18,640 nt of DNA, taken from Dictyocoela muelleri (Eukaryota; Microsporidia). A program made the translations under genes and the position numbers. Position 1 is the stretch's first letter, and every line of letters starts with the position of its first letter. A model generated the notes under the pieces. That model had not been told where the DNA came from. It did no database searches and saw nothing but the letters and a program-made list of their open reading frames with translations. Location: the NCBI GenBank assembly GCA_016256075.1, contig SDVU01000172.1, positions 1 through 18,640 on the forward strand. The letters are read 5' to 3'. Of the stretch, positions 1 to 8,067 are shown piece after piece.

Positions 1-865
1 TTTTGAAATATTCGATTTCAAAGATATTAAAGACAAATTGATCATCTTCTAAATAAATTACAATTTTAAATTACAAAAGACAAGGACCAAATTAATTTTA
101 TTTTTAATTTCATTTTATCATCCTTACAATTTTTTTAATAACCCCCCGCCCCGGAAAAAAAACTACTCAATTAGCAAATTTTTTTACAAGGGTGAAATTT
201 GGGGATAGATAGCCTCTGTGGAGAATTTTTGTGTTGGATATAGAGTAACAAATATGACTTTAGTTATGCAAATAAAACTATGTGCGTATACTTGATATTA
301 AATCTTGTTGATTTTGGAGCTAAATAATAAATATTTAAAATTAATTTAAAGGTTATAAATTATTTTTAAGTTTTGCTGACCATAAAATTAGGTTGCTTTG
401 ATATTTGTTTAATTTAATCATTTTTATTGATTCCTTTGTCTCAATAACATAAGCAAAATATTTTCAATGAGCTGTGTGATGTTGTTTTTATTATCAAGTT
501 TTTAAATGATAAAATTTGCAAAAATAATGCTGTAAATTCAAAAAAGTCACGATTCTACGCATTATAAGCCCCTTAATCTGTTTTTCTAGTTTCGGTTTCT
601 ATTCGAAATTTTCTCGGTTTTCGAATTCGGTTATAAAGTATAAAAATCACGGTTTTCGGTTTCACGGATCAGAAACCCTATTGCCTTTTTTTATTTTTTT
701 TAAACAATTACAGCTTTGATTTATTTCAACAAGAATTTAAATTTTTATAAAATAATGATAAAAATTCTAAAATTGCTAGATTTTTATCTTGCAATGTAAA
801 AATGTGATGTTTTTACAAAAAATTAGAACTGGTTTTTAAATGTTATTTTTTACATCTTGACGTCT
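1..865. other. AT-rich non-coding stretch
   Basis: No coding frame of note and no recognisable domain on either strand. It holds a C-rich run at about 141-153 and a patch at about 585-672 in which the motif TTCGGTTT recurs, reading like the degraded end of some interspersed repeat. I cannot assign that patch to a family. Confidence 0.5.
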
Positions 866-945
866 ATATTGGGGCCAGATTGCTCATCGGTTAACACTCT
901 TGAATGTAAAATTTAAGTATCGTGATTCGAATTCCGCTGAGGTCA
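866..945 (+). repeat. tRNA-like fragment (possible SINE head or tRNA relic)
   Basis: A stretch with an A-box-like segment (TTGCTCATCGGTTA) followed about 35 bases later by a good B-box-like segment (GATTCGAATTCC). Between them a 6-bp anticodon-like stem with a 7-base loop can be drawn. The acceptor and T stems do not pair well, so a working tRNA is unlikely. It may be a tRNA pseudogene or the polymerase III promoter head of a SINE. It lies about 75 bp upstream of the hairpin-rich repeat at 1017, but no similar head precedes the second copy at 15829. Confidence 0.3.
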
Positions 946-1016
946 CTCTTTAATAAATAATGAGGGGATTATATTAAGCGGTTAAAAACTATAGAAATAT
1001 AGTGGTAATATACAGT

Positions 1017-1333
1017 TGTTCCAGTGTGGTATAGCTGATTAAGACTTGGTCTAATATATGAATTAAGCATAAGGGACTCTCTTAGGTGTGGGGATGAGTG
1101 CGCCGACGCATCTCGGCAAAAAGTATTGAAAAATTAAAAATCATGAAAAGCCGCTAATTACCTGTATCCTGTTGATTCATTGATAAAACGAAAATCGCGT
1201 ATACAGCTGGGTTTCTGGGTAGCTTAGGAAGTGAAGTATTATTCAAAAACCGGAACCAAAGGTCACAGACCACGGTAGGAGAAGACTCTCCGGGTTGGCA
1301 GCTATGGATGTTGCCAGCATGTTATATATAAGG
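1017..1333 (+). repeat. Hairpin-rich ~310-bp repeat, copy 1 (candidate structured RNA or SINE)
   Basis: Clearly homologous, in the same orientation, to 15829-16139. The two copies share long identical blocks (for example CGAAAATCGCGTATACAGC at about 1189-1207) separated by diverged parts. Three hairpins stand near the 3' end: GGTC-aca-GACC at 1261-1271, GGAGA-agac-TCTCC at 1278-1291 and GGCAGC-tatggat-GTTGCC at 1297-1315. In the other copy the same three hairpins persist although bases in stems and loops differ. There is no open frame. It is not an rRNA, snRNA or SRP RNA that I recognise. It could be an independent RNA gene family, a SINE, or the untranslated end of a larger retroelement. Confidence 0.6.
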
Positions 1334-1594
1334 ACGCCTATATTTTTATTAAAACATATTTTTTAAAGAATCTTTACATTTTCCAATTTATTTGTATTGA
1401 GAAAAATTAAAGGTTATTTTAATTTCATAATTTTTTAATTCTGATCAAGACGGTTCAGATTTTAATAACGCCACATTATGTATTCTATTTGATAATCATT
1501 TATTTTATTGGAAACAAATTTTTATTAAAAAAATTTTTAAATAATTTGAGTATTTGAAAAAACACAACTTAGCTTAAAATTTATGATTAAAATT

Positions 1595-2170
1595 TTTGGG
1601 TCTAGTTAAATAACGAGGGTTTGAAAAATAACGGGAGGGTTATAAAATAACGGGGGGTTGAGAATAATGGGGGTCAATATTTTTTATATTTAAAATTTAT
1701 AAAAATGAAAATCTATTAATGTTTTGATTATTTAGATTTGAAATTTATTTAAATAAAAATCTTTAAATGATTTATTATTTTATAAAACAGATTAAAAAAC
1801 AACGAGGCTAAGCCAGAAATAGTTCTTGAAATATGCATAGAACTGATAATTTTAGAGTGTAAGATTTGGTATTTAATAAAACAAACGGACAAATAAAGAG
1901 AACATTAAAACATGTGTGTGCTCATTATGTTGAAATTTATGTAAAAAATAATTTGTTATCTTTCAATAAATTTTTAACTAGATTCAAAAATTTAAACATT
2001 CTTTTAAAACTAGTTTACAATTGAATCTAAATAATTAAAACAATAATTGATTTTTTATTTTAATAAATTAATTATAAAAAATATTGACCCCCGTTATTTT
2101 CACCCCCCCCATCGTTATTTTCACCCTCCCCCGTATTTTTCAAAACCCCCGTTATTTAATAAGTCCCAAA
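1595..2170. mobile_element. Non-autonomous element with ~95-bp TIRs built of G-run repeats
   Basis: The left end (1595-1687) and the reverse complement of the right end (2074-2170) align over about 95 bp, starting TTTGGG and ending CAATATTTTTTAT. Each TIR holds four degenerate tandem units of about 20 bp containing AATAACGGGGG, so the plus strand carries G runs on the left and C runs on the right. The ~385-bp interior is AT-rich and codes for nothing. The architecture (long TIRs, subterminal repeats, no ORF) is that of a MITE or a deleted DNA transposon. A target duplication is not clear because the flanks are A/T runs, so the family is unassigned. Confidence 0.7.
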
Positions 2171-2597
2171 TTTTTTAATTCATTCAAAAATTCAAAAATT
2201 GTTATTGATAATTAGAATAAACCAGGTCTTGTATCTTTTCCGGGCTAAATTAAAGGGTCCCCCATTGATTGATTTTTATCTAAATATATTTAATTGAAAT
2301 ATAAAAAAAAACAATCAGAAATTAAAATTTAAATAAAATCATTATAATAAATGAAAACCAATTTAATTATATTATTAAAAATAATCAGAAATTCATTATT
2401 GAACGGATTGATCAAACATCGTTTTTTAAATGTATATTCTTATAGCAATTCATCAATATTACATCTTTTAACACAGTGATCTTTTCTCATTTAAGATATT
2501 AAAGTTATATTCATCCTTAAATACCTCCTCTCTAAAAAAATATCATAATCTACGCAATATGGTATTAAAGAAGGAAAATAAATTTTTTATATATTTT

Positions 2598-2641
2598 CTT
2601 TTATACATATTGCGAAAATCAGTTTTCAATATGTATAAAAG
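2598..2641. repeat. Long hairpin inside the 2225-2977 element
   Basis: CTTTTATACATATTG pairs with its exact reverse complement at the other side of a short loop; GAAAA/TTTTC extends the stem past one unpaired base. It overlaps the 63-codon frame, which argues against that frame being a gene. Confidence 0.6.
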
Positions 2642-2915
2642 AAATTATAAAAAAAATTATTTGTCTTTGTTAATGCCATTTCTGTATATTCGATATTTTA
2701 CTAGAGAAGGAGTATCTAAGAGAGAATATACCTCAATATTTCTAAAGTGAGAATTTCATCACATAACATGCAAATAATCGCTTGCTCTAATGTATGTTTT
2801 TTATTAAATAATTAAATGCGCCTTATAATGTAAAAATGCATTATTATTGAGATAATTCTATCATGAGTTATTATTTAAAAGAATTAAATTCTAACAAAAA
2901 TCAATTTCGGTGCTT

Positions 2916-2973
2916 TTGTATCTTTTCCGGGCTAAATTTTTTTAAAAAGAAATTTAGCCCGGAAAAGATACAA
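2916..2973. repeat. Terminal hairpin at the right end of the element
   Basis: Two inverted copies of the TIR core (TGTATCTTTTCCGGGC and its complement) are separated by about ten bases, giving a stem of roughly 24 bp. It may have arisen when a second copy inserted next to the first, or by a hairpin-type end duplication. Confidence 0.65.
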
Positions 2974-2977
2974 GACC

Positions 2978-3549
2978 CATCATTTTAATTTATTTTCATT
3001 TATGAGATTTTTTAATTTATATTTAATTTAATTATTGAGGTAAAAAATGAAAGAGATTTTTAAATGATTATAAATTAAAATAATTAATGAAATCTGTTTA
3101 TTAAATAAATTTAATCAGGAGCTGTCAAATTAACTTCAATCAATTGAAAGAATATATGAAAGCATCAAATAAAAATCTCAAATAAAAAAATATAGTAAAA
3201 AGCATTCTAACATTTTATTTGGGCCATCAAAATATTTTTTAATTATAATTATAAGCGTTTTTTGATAATGATACCTCAATTACACAAATGATTTTTTCAA
3301 TTTTTTTTAATTTTTTTTTAATTTTTTTTGTTAATATAATTCATTAAGGAACCCTAATTTTATAAGCGGACCATTACAAAAAAAGTGATTTTTCTCAAAA
3401 TTTAATATTTTTTTGATTTAAATTATACGAAAGAAACTTTATAAATGATATTCCCACGTAAAATAAAACATAGTTGTACCTTTTATTTTTATTTTTTAGA
3501 GCAATTTTTTAGGGTACTTTAATTACACGGAACCTCAATTTTATACAAC
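2978..3549. other. AT-rich non-coding stretch with short direct repeats
   Basis: No gene is seen. Two direct near-copies of GGAACCCTAATTTTATA occur at about 3350 and 3530, with related ATACCTCAATTACAC words at about 3270 and 3515. This is a decayed tandem or dispersed repeat of unknown type. Long T runs lie at 3296-3330. Confidence 0.4.
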
Positions 3550-3935
3550 AGTCAACTCAAACTTATCTTTAAGAAAAAGCTTTTCCTATCCGGAAAACCG
3601 CATATAGTGATGCAGCCGAAGTTCTTGGCGCGTAATAGCTACAGTATCATTTATTCAGACACCTCCTTACATTTTCGTCTTGCAAAAGTATTATCTACAG
3701 AATAACGAGGTATCACTATCCATTCCATGTAGATATATTCTCCAACCTTAATTATCGAAAATTTCTTTTACCAGATGGAGGAAAACATGTTGTTTTACGA
3801 TAACTATACTAATGATCCCATGATTATACTGGGTGACAGGAGATTTATGACCAACTTTTTCCCCTAGAAAACTCCAAGATTTACATAGATGAAACGTTTC
3901 TGTCCCAAATGGCCGAATTCTCAAATGATCGAATT
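3550..3935 (+). pseudogene. MULE transposase remnant 1 (N-terminal part)
   Basis: Plus-strand pieces in more than one frame read as the region before and at the first catalytic aspartate of a Mutator-like (MULE) transposase. One piece contains FYDNYTNDPMIILGDRRF (about 3790-3860). A following piece in another frame has KIYIDETF (about 3877-3900), matching the family pattern of a hydrophobic strand ending in D-x-T/A-F. Everything after this point is missing, and an AAAATAACCG-type microsatellite takes over. No FLYWCH finger can be made out upstream. It is not the front of the next MULE (4330-6262), because that one has its own first catalytic aspartate. The assignment rests on motif similarity by eye. 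Confidence 0.5.
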
Positions 3936-3939
3936 CAGA

Positions 3940-4225
3940 ACTGACCGAAAAAAATAACCGAAAAAAAAAATAACTGAAAAAATAACCGAAAAACAAAAAT
4001 AATCAAAAAGAATAACCGAAAAAATAATCAAAAAATAACCGAAAAAATAATCGAAAAGAAAAACCGTAAAAATAACTAAAAAAATACCCGAAAAAATACC
4101 CAAAAAAACACAAAAAAATACCCAAAACCCCCAAAAAAATACCATAAAAAATAACCATAAAAAATAACTATAAAAAAACACCATAAAAAATAACCATAGA
4201 AAATAACTCAAAAAATAACCCAAAA
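3940..4225. repeat. Degenerate AAAATAACCG-type microsatellite
   Basis: About 285 bp made of variants of AAAATAACCGAAAA, AATAATCAAAA and AATAACCATAAAA. The unit drifts along the array, which suggests slow decay after expansion. The minus strand stays open here and would encode a monotonous FFGYFF-type string, which is a by-product of the repeat. Confidence 0.85.
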
Positions 4226-4329
4226 GATGTTTTAACCCCCTCCTCCGAATGACCATAATTCTATAGATAAAGATCTAATGCGATAATGTGCCTGCAGTAG
4301 CTGGCTACATATATAACAATAACAAAAGC

Positions 4330-6262
4330 GTAAATTGGAATTTCTATATGTCATGTTCTCATAAACATTTACATTAAATCTCAGATATGTGAACGTATGT
4401 CTTATTGTCTCTGCGAATATACATTTACACACAGACGACCAATATTTGATTGACAAATTTCAGCTAAATAAACTATTGCAATTCGAGGTTCTGGGTTATC
4501 GATTTACTATTGCTACGTTAGCTTATAATAAATTCTGGAGAGAGTTAGAAATTCCATACGGTTCTGAAATATCGATAGAGAGAGTATCCATTTTTGATTT
4601 TCTTTAAAGTAGAATATAAAGATTAATTAGTAAGAGAAGACCCCCTTTATCCCGAAAAAACATATATCTTAGCATGTCAGAGTACTTAGGGTCAAATTTA
4701 GATATAATGCTAATGTATTCCGATTTTATAGAGGAAAAGATGATCATCTTAAGGAGTGTAGAATTCATTAGACTTCATTCTCAAGATATTAATTTAAAGC
4801 TTAAAATTGACGGAGCTTTTAAATGCGCATCAACTGGTTTTTTTAATTTTATATAATTTGTGCTGACTGTTTATAGTTGTTCTCGCTGCGCTCGATTTCG
4901 CCTTTGGCGAGTTCGAGCGTTAACTTTAGGCGAGTTTGCTCGAACACGCCATTTATTAATTTCTAGAAAATATATATATATTAATGTCACAGGCACATGT
5001 GATTATAGTGAGGAGGGTTCCACTTTAAAAAAAAATTTATTTTTTAAAAATATTTTTGTTTGAACTAATTACGATTTTAATTTTTTTTTCTGGAGGTGGG
5101 TAAATTTTTTAAAATCTATAATAATGGATGGAAATGAAAATAATGGAGGGAAATGATCGAAATAGAAAGAATGTGTGAAATTATGAGAAAAAGTGAATTA
5201 TGCACCAGATGCAATATAAAAATATAGTATAAATAAATGAATTATAAAAACATGAATTTTTTTATATGGTAAATTTTGTTTTTTTTAACACAGACATTAC
5301 CTTCATATTTTTTAAAATTTAAACGTATTTTAAGATTTCGAATTTCTTTTGTCAATTTTAAAAGTTTTGATTAAAATCGTTGGGATACAATAAAAAAAAT
5401 TCTGAGAGGTTATTTTAAATAAATTTTAAGTTACCCATATTTAAATGTATCTTGAAATATAAATTTAAAGATTTTTAATTTTAATAGCACCATCAAGCCT
5501 GTGAACTCTTCAATCCTGTGACATTAATTATTTATTATTTGTGAATTATATACATCTTCTAATAATTAAAATGTGGCGAGTTCGAGCAAACACGTCTAAA
5601 GTTAACTCTCGACTCGCCAAAGGCAAAATCGAGCGATACCAGTTGTTCTCTATAAAATATAGTTTATTAGAGAGTAAAGTTGAAAGCACAAAAATGAAGA
5701 TGTTTAGTGCTATAACCTCCAGTCAAAGTCGATAGGATATATTTCCCTTTCCGGGAATGTGCAAATAGATTTTGAAGTGGCTGCATTTAATGCAATGAAA
5801 ATAAAATTTTTTCCATCTACAGTTTCAGGATATTTATTTCATTTTGGTCAATGTTTATGGAGAAAGTCCGTAAAACTAGGGCTTACGTATCTCTACAAAA
5901 AAAAGTAGATATTAGAGATCTGTAGGCCTAATTTATGCACCCGATTGTTTCTAATCGAGACTATGGATTTATGCTAAGCATACATATAAAACATAAAACC
6001 CTATTTGATGAAGAGCATATTAATTTTATGAAAATGTTCACAATAATTGTCTTGCAAATGACAGGTTCATTTTTAACCGACAAATATAGCCCCATATCGT
6101 ATTATACGAGATGAAACTAACAATACTGGAGAGGGTTTACTCCAAGTTATACCGTTAAATTAATAAAAACAATCCTATTTTTTTATGGGATAGTAAAAAT
6201 AATTGTTTATATCAAAAAAGATAATAATTTTGAACTTGCGAGATTGTTAAATTGTTGTTAAC
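4330..6262 (+). pseudogene. FLYWCH-MULE transposase remnant 2, split by a MITE
   Basis: Pieces in several plus-strand frames follow the order of a MULE transposase. They are a FLYWCH zinc-finger end with H-x-H (HLHTDD, about 4422-4436), a linker containing EIPYGSEI and VSIFDFL (to 4604), and NLDIMLMYSDFIEEKMIILR (4674 on). The first catalytic aspartate is in KIDGAFKCAS (codon 4809-4811) and the second in IDFEVAAFNAM (codon 5768-5770), followed by GYLFHFGQCLWRKS. A late NNTGEG holds the likely catalytic glutamate (codon 6131-6133). This is cut-and-paste transposase of the MULE family. At least five frame changes or stops break it, apart from the 756-bp MITE at 4885-5640 that interrupts it after the first catalytic motif. 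It is old and dead. Confidence 0.75.
4885..5640. mobile_element. MITE with ~61-bp TIRs and a 10-bp target duplication
   Basis: The left TIR (about 4890-4951, with CTCGATTTCGCCTTTGGCG) and the inverted right TIR (about 5574-5634) agree at roughly 90% over about 61 bp. The 10-mer AGTTGTTCTC stands directly on both sides (4875-4884 and 5641-5650) as a target-site duplication. The interior is AT-rich with no coding frame. A 10-bp duplication fits the 8-11 bp range of MULE insertions, so this is probably a MULE-driven MITE. It sits inside MULE remnant 2. Frames crossing the TIRs, such as 4860-5063 and 5541-5735, are accidental. Confidence 0.85.
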
Positions 6263-6289
6263 CTAGCGATAGTGAAAAAAACTTATATT

Positions 6290-6799
6290 GAACGGAATAA
6301 AATATATTAAGATTGATTATAAAGTATAGAGAAGACGTATTGACATAATTAATCTTTTAAAAGGTTTAAAAGATGCCATCAAAAATAAAATATATCACTT
6401 TATTGAATAAAATATATTTTTAATAGTCACAGTATTTTTTAATAATTGTCGCGCGCGTAGCGCGCGTCCGTACAAGAGGCGCGACCGCGTTCGATTTCAC
6501 TCGTTACGTATTTTAAATTTTTTTCTCTTAATATATTAATAATAAATATATCATCACTAAAATATATCGATATATATTATTAATATATTAATATAACAAT
6601 TTACTAATATATATCATATATTAATATATTATTAATAATATATAAACTATTTAGATTTTAATATTTTTATATGATGATAATATATTATTTATATATTATC
6701 ATCTAATTGTTATTTATAATATATATTTATATTTAAAATATATTATGTCAATATAGATAAGCTATAAATAGTTTAAAGTGCCAATAGCCTCCCCAATTT
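6290..6799. other. AT-rich spacer with TA-type microsatellite
   Basis: No coding signal. From about 6528 to 6745 the sequence is almost pure A/T, made of ATATATTAATA-type words with many small inverted repeats. The GC palindrome at 6448-6470 stands out sharply against it, followed by a GC-rich tail (GGCGCGACCGCG at 6479-6490). Confidence 0.6.
6448..6470. repeat. GC palindrome, left member of an inverted pair
   Basis: GTCGCGCGCGTAGCGCGCG is itself palindromic and recurs in inverted orientation, with small changes, at 7744-7765. In DNA this AT-rich such islands are exceptional. The pair may mark the ends of a 1.3-kb composite element that encloses the two foldbacks at 6800 and 7275. Confidence 0.65.
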
Positions 6800-7046
6800 G
6801 AGAGTCTTTATTTTTATTTTTGCCACCTCTGTTTCAAATGTCGGAGTGTAGAATTTTTTTAAAAAAAAAATAAGCAAAATCAATAACAAAAAGATATAAT
6901 TACATACAAAAACATACACACCTTCAATGTGTATGTTTTTGCATGTAATTGTATCTTTTTGTTATTGATTTTGCTTATTTTTTTTAAAAAAATTCTACAC
7001 TCCGACATTTGAAACAGAGGTGACAAAAATAAAAATAAATACCCTC
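6800..7046. mobile_element. Foldback (hairpin) element, 247 bp
   Basis: Two arms of about 120 bp are inverted copies with only a few differences, around a loop of about 7 bases near 6927 (ACATACACA on one side, TGTGTATGT on the other). The outer ends read GAGAGTCTTT on the left and ATACCCTC on the right. It carries no coding frame. Near-perfect arms imply a young insertion or ongoing gene conversion between arms. I see no target duplication. Confidence 0.8.
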
Positions 7047-7274
7047 ATCTAATATTATTAAAATTAAGCATAAAAATCCGAGAAAAAGATTTAAAAAGCA
7101 AATCATGTTAATAAAATGTATATCTAAGAATTTTATAATATAATTTAAAATATATATGTTATATTTATTTAAATATATAAAAAAAACACATAAAGTTTAT
7201 AAAATTTTAAAAAGCAATTATATAGTTTTTTTTAACAATATTTATATTTTGTTCCGATTAAATTAATAAATTTT

Positions 7275-7594
7275 TGGTACTAGTACCAGAATATGTCAAA
7301 AATTTAAATATTAAATTTTTCTTTATAGAAATAAACAATTTTATATTCAGGTGCAATATACTATAATAATTGAGCTTATAAAATTTTTACTGTATCTATA
7401 ATATAAAAAAATATTAAGAAAAAAAATTCCCCTTTGGAGAATTTTTTTTTCTTAATATTTTTTTATATTATAGATACAGTAAAAATTTTATAAGCTCAAT
7501 TATTATAGTATATTACACCTGGATATAAAATTATTTATTTCTATAAAGAGAAATTTAATATTTAAATTTTTGACATATTCTGGTACTAATACCA
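7275..7594. mobile_element. Foldback (hairpin) element, 320 bp
   Basis: Arms of about 155 bp are inverted copies beginning TGGTACTAGTACCAG on the left (TGGTATTAGTACCAG on the inverted right) and closing on a short loop (CCCTTTGG) at about 7428-7435. There are only scattered mismatches and a one-base difference in an A run. It is non-coding. The outermost TACTAGTA is itself a palindrome. It is unrelated in sequence to the foldback at 6800. Confidence 0.8.
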
Positions 7595-7654
7595 GTTTTT
7601 CGGCTATACCGAAAGAGAAAAGTTCCATTTATTGTATAAATTAATCAATTTTAA

Positions 7655-7718
7655 GTTTCTTTAGCCTAGTCAGTAAATAGACAAATTTCATTCTGGGTTC
7701 GATTCTCGATGTGATATG
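7655..7718 (+). repeat. tRNA-like fragment without anticodon arm
   Basis: An A-box-like TTAGCCTAGTCAGT (7661-7674) is followed about 20 bases later by a good B-box-like GGGTTCGATTCTC (about 7695-7707). The gap is too short for a normal anticodon arm. It could be a polymerase III promoter of a SINE or a degenerate tRNA. It is not alignable with the tRNA-like fragment at 866-945 beyond the B box. Confidence 0.3.
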
Positions 7719-7743
7719 TAAATTTAAGAAAAAATAAAAAATG

Positions 7744-7765
7744 TTGCGCGCAGCGCGCGCGACGT
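7744..7765. repeat. GC palindrome, right member of an inverted pair
   Basis: GTTGCGCGCAGCGCGCGCGAC is the inverted counterpart of 6448-6470. It directly follows the tRNA-like fragment and precedes an RNase H scrap. Confidence 0.6.
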
Positions 7766-7794
7766 ATTATTTATAAATCTATAGAAAAACAGCC

Positions 7795-7960
7795 TCAATT
7801 ACATTATCAGATTTTGAATGCACTATTTATCTTTACACAGATGCCAGTAATTCTGCAATAGGTTCTATATTAATTCAAAATAAAAAATATATCGATTTAA
7901 AGTAATAAGGCTACAGACGTTAAAAAAGAATACACTTCAGCTGAAAAAAAGGTTATCTCC
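7795..7960 (+). pseudogene. LTR-retrotransposon RNase H fragment (Ty3/Gypsy-like)
   Basis: A short plus-strand stretch resembles the start of the RNase H domain of a Ty3/Gypsy-type polyprotein, including the conserved YTDAS-type first active-site motif and the later stretch that precedes the E-K helix. Only this small part of the pol region is present: no LTR, capsid, protease, reverse transcriptase or integrase is seen in the window. The fragment is broken and clearly old. Confidence 0.5.
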
Positions 7961-7961
7961 C

Positions 7962-8050
7962 ATTTCGCCCAATTCTCATTTCGCCCAATTCCCACTTTGC
8001 ATAATTCCCACTTTGCCCAATTCTCACTTTGCCCAATTCTCATTTTGTCC
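7962..8050. repeat. 16-bp tandem repeat, about 5.5 copies
   Basis: Units of CACTTTGCCCAATTCT start at about 7962, 7978, 7994, 8010, 8026 and 8042 (the last partial). The first two read CATTTCGCCCAATTC and the third is changed to TTGCATAATT. The array ends 18 bp before the ATG of the MULE transposase at 8068, so it lies in its promoter or leader region or in a subterminal repeat of that element. Confidence 0.85.
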
Positions 8051-8067
8051 AAAAAAAATTACCCCTA

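Larger units (their letters stand above)
2225..2977. mobile_element. Non-autonomous element with 27-bp TIRs
   Basis: A 27-bp segment beginning GGTCTTGTATC and containing CCGGGCTAAATT (2225-2251) recurs inverted at 2951-2977 without mismatch that I can see. The 753 bp so enclosed look like a small DNA transposon without a transposase. A third, forward copy at about 2916-2939 sits next to the right TIR and makes a long terminal hairpin. The interior has only a 63-codon frame (2559-2750) that I do not regard as a gene. No target duplication is visible. Confidence 0.6.

Noticed and set aside
1017-1333. Assignment of the hairpin-rich repeat to rRNA, U2 snRNA, SRP RNA, a hammerhead or a group I/II intron
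   Set aside because: None of the diagnostic core sequences of these RNAs could be found; GATGAG and similar words are too short to count.
2559-2750. 63-codon plus-strand frame inside the 2225-2977 element
   Set aside because: It is Lys/Phe/Tyr-rich as expected by chance in this base composition, overlaps a 44-bp hairpin, and has no domain and no CCC signal.
3921-4256. Minus-strand 111-codon frame with FFGYFF-type repeats
   Set aside because: It is the translation of the AAAATAACCG microsatellite; low complexity, no start context.
4860-5063. Small arginine-rich plus-strand frame
   Set aside because: Its coding look comes from the GC-richer TIR of the MITE. The frame at 5541-5735 is the same artefact at the other TIR, running on into MULE 2.
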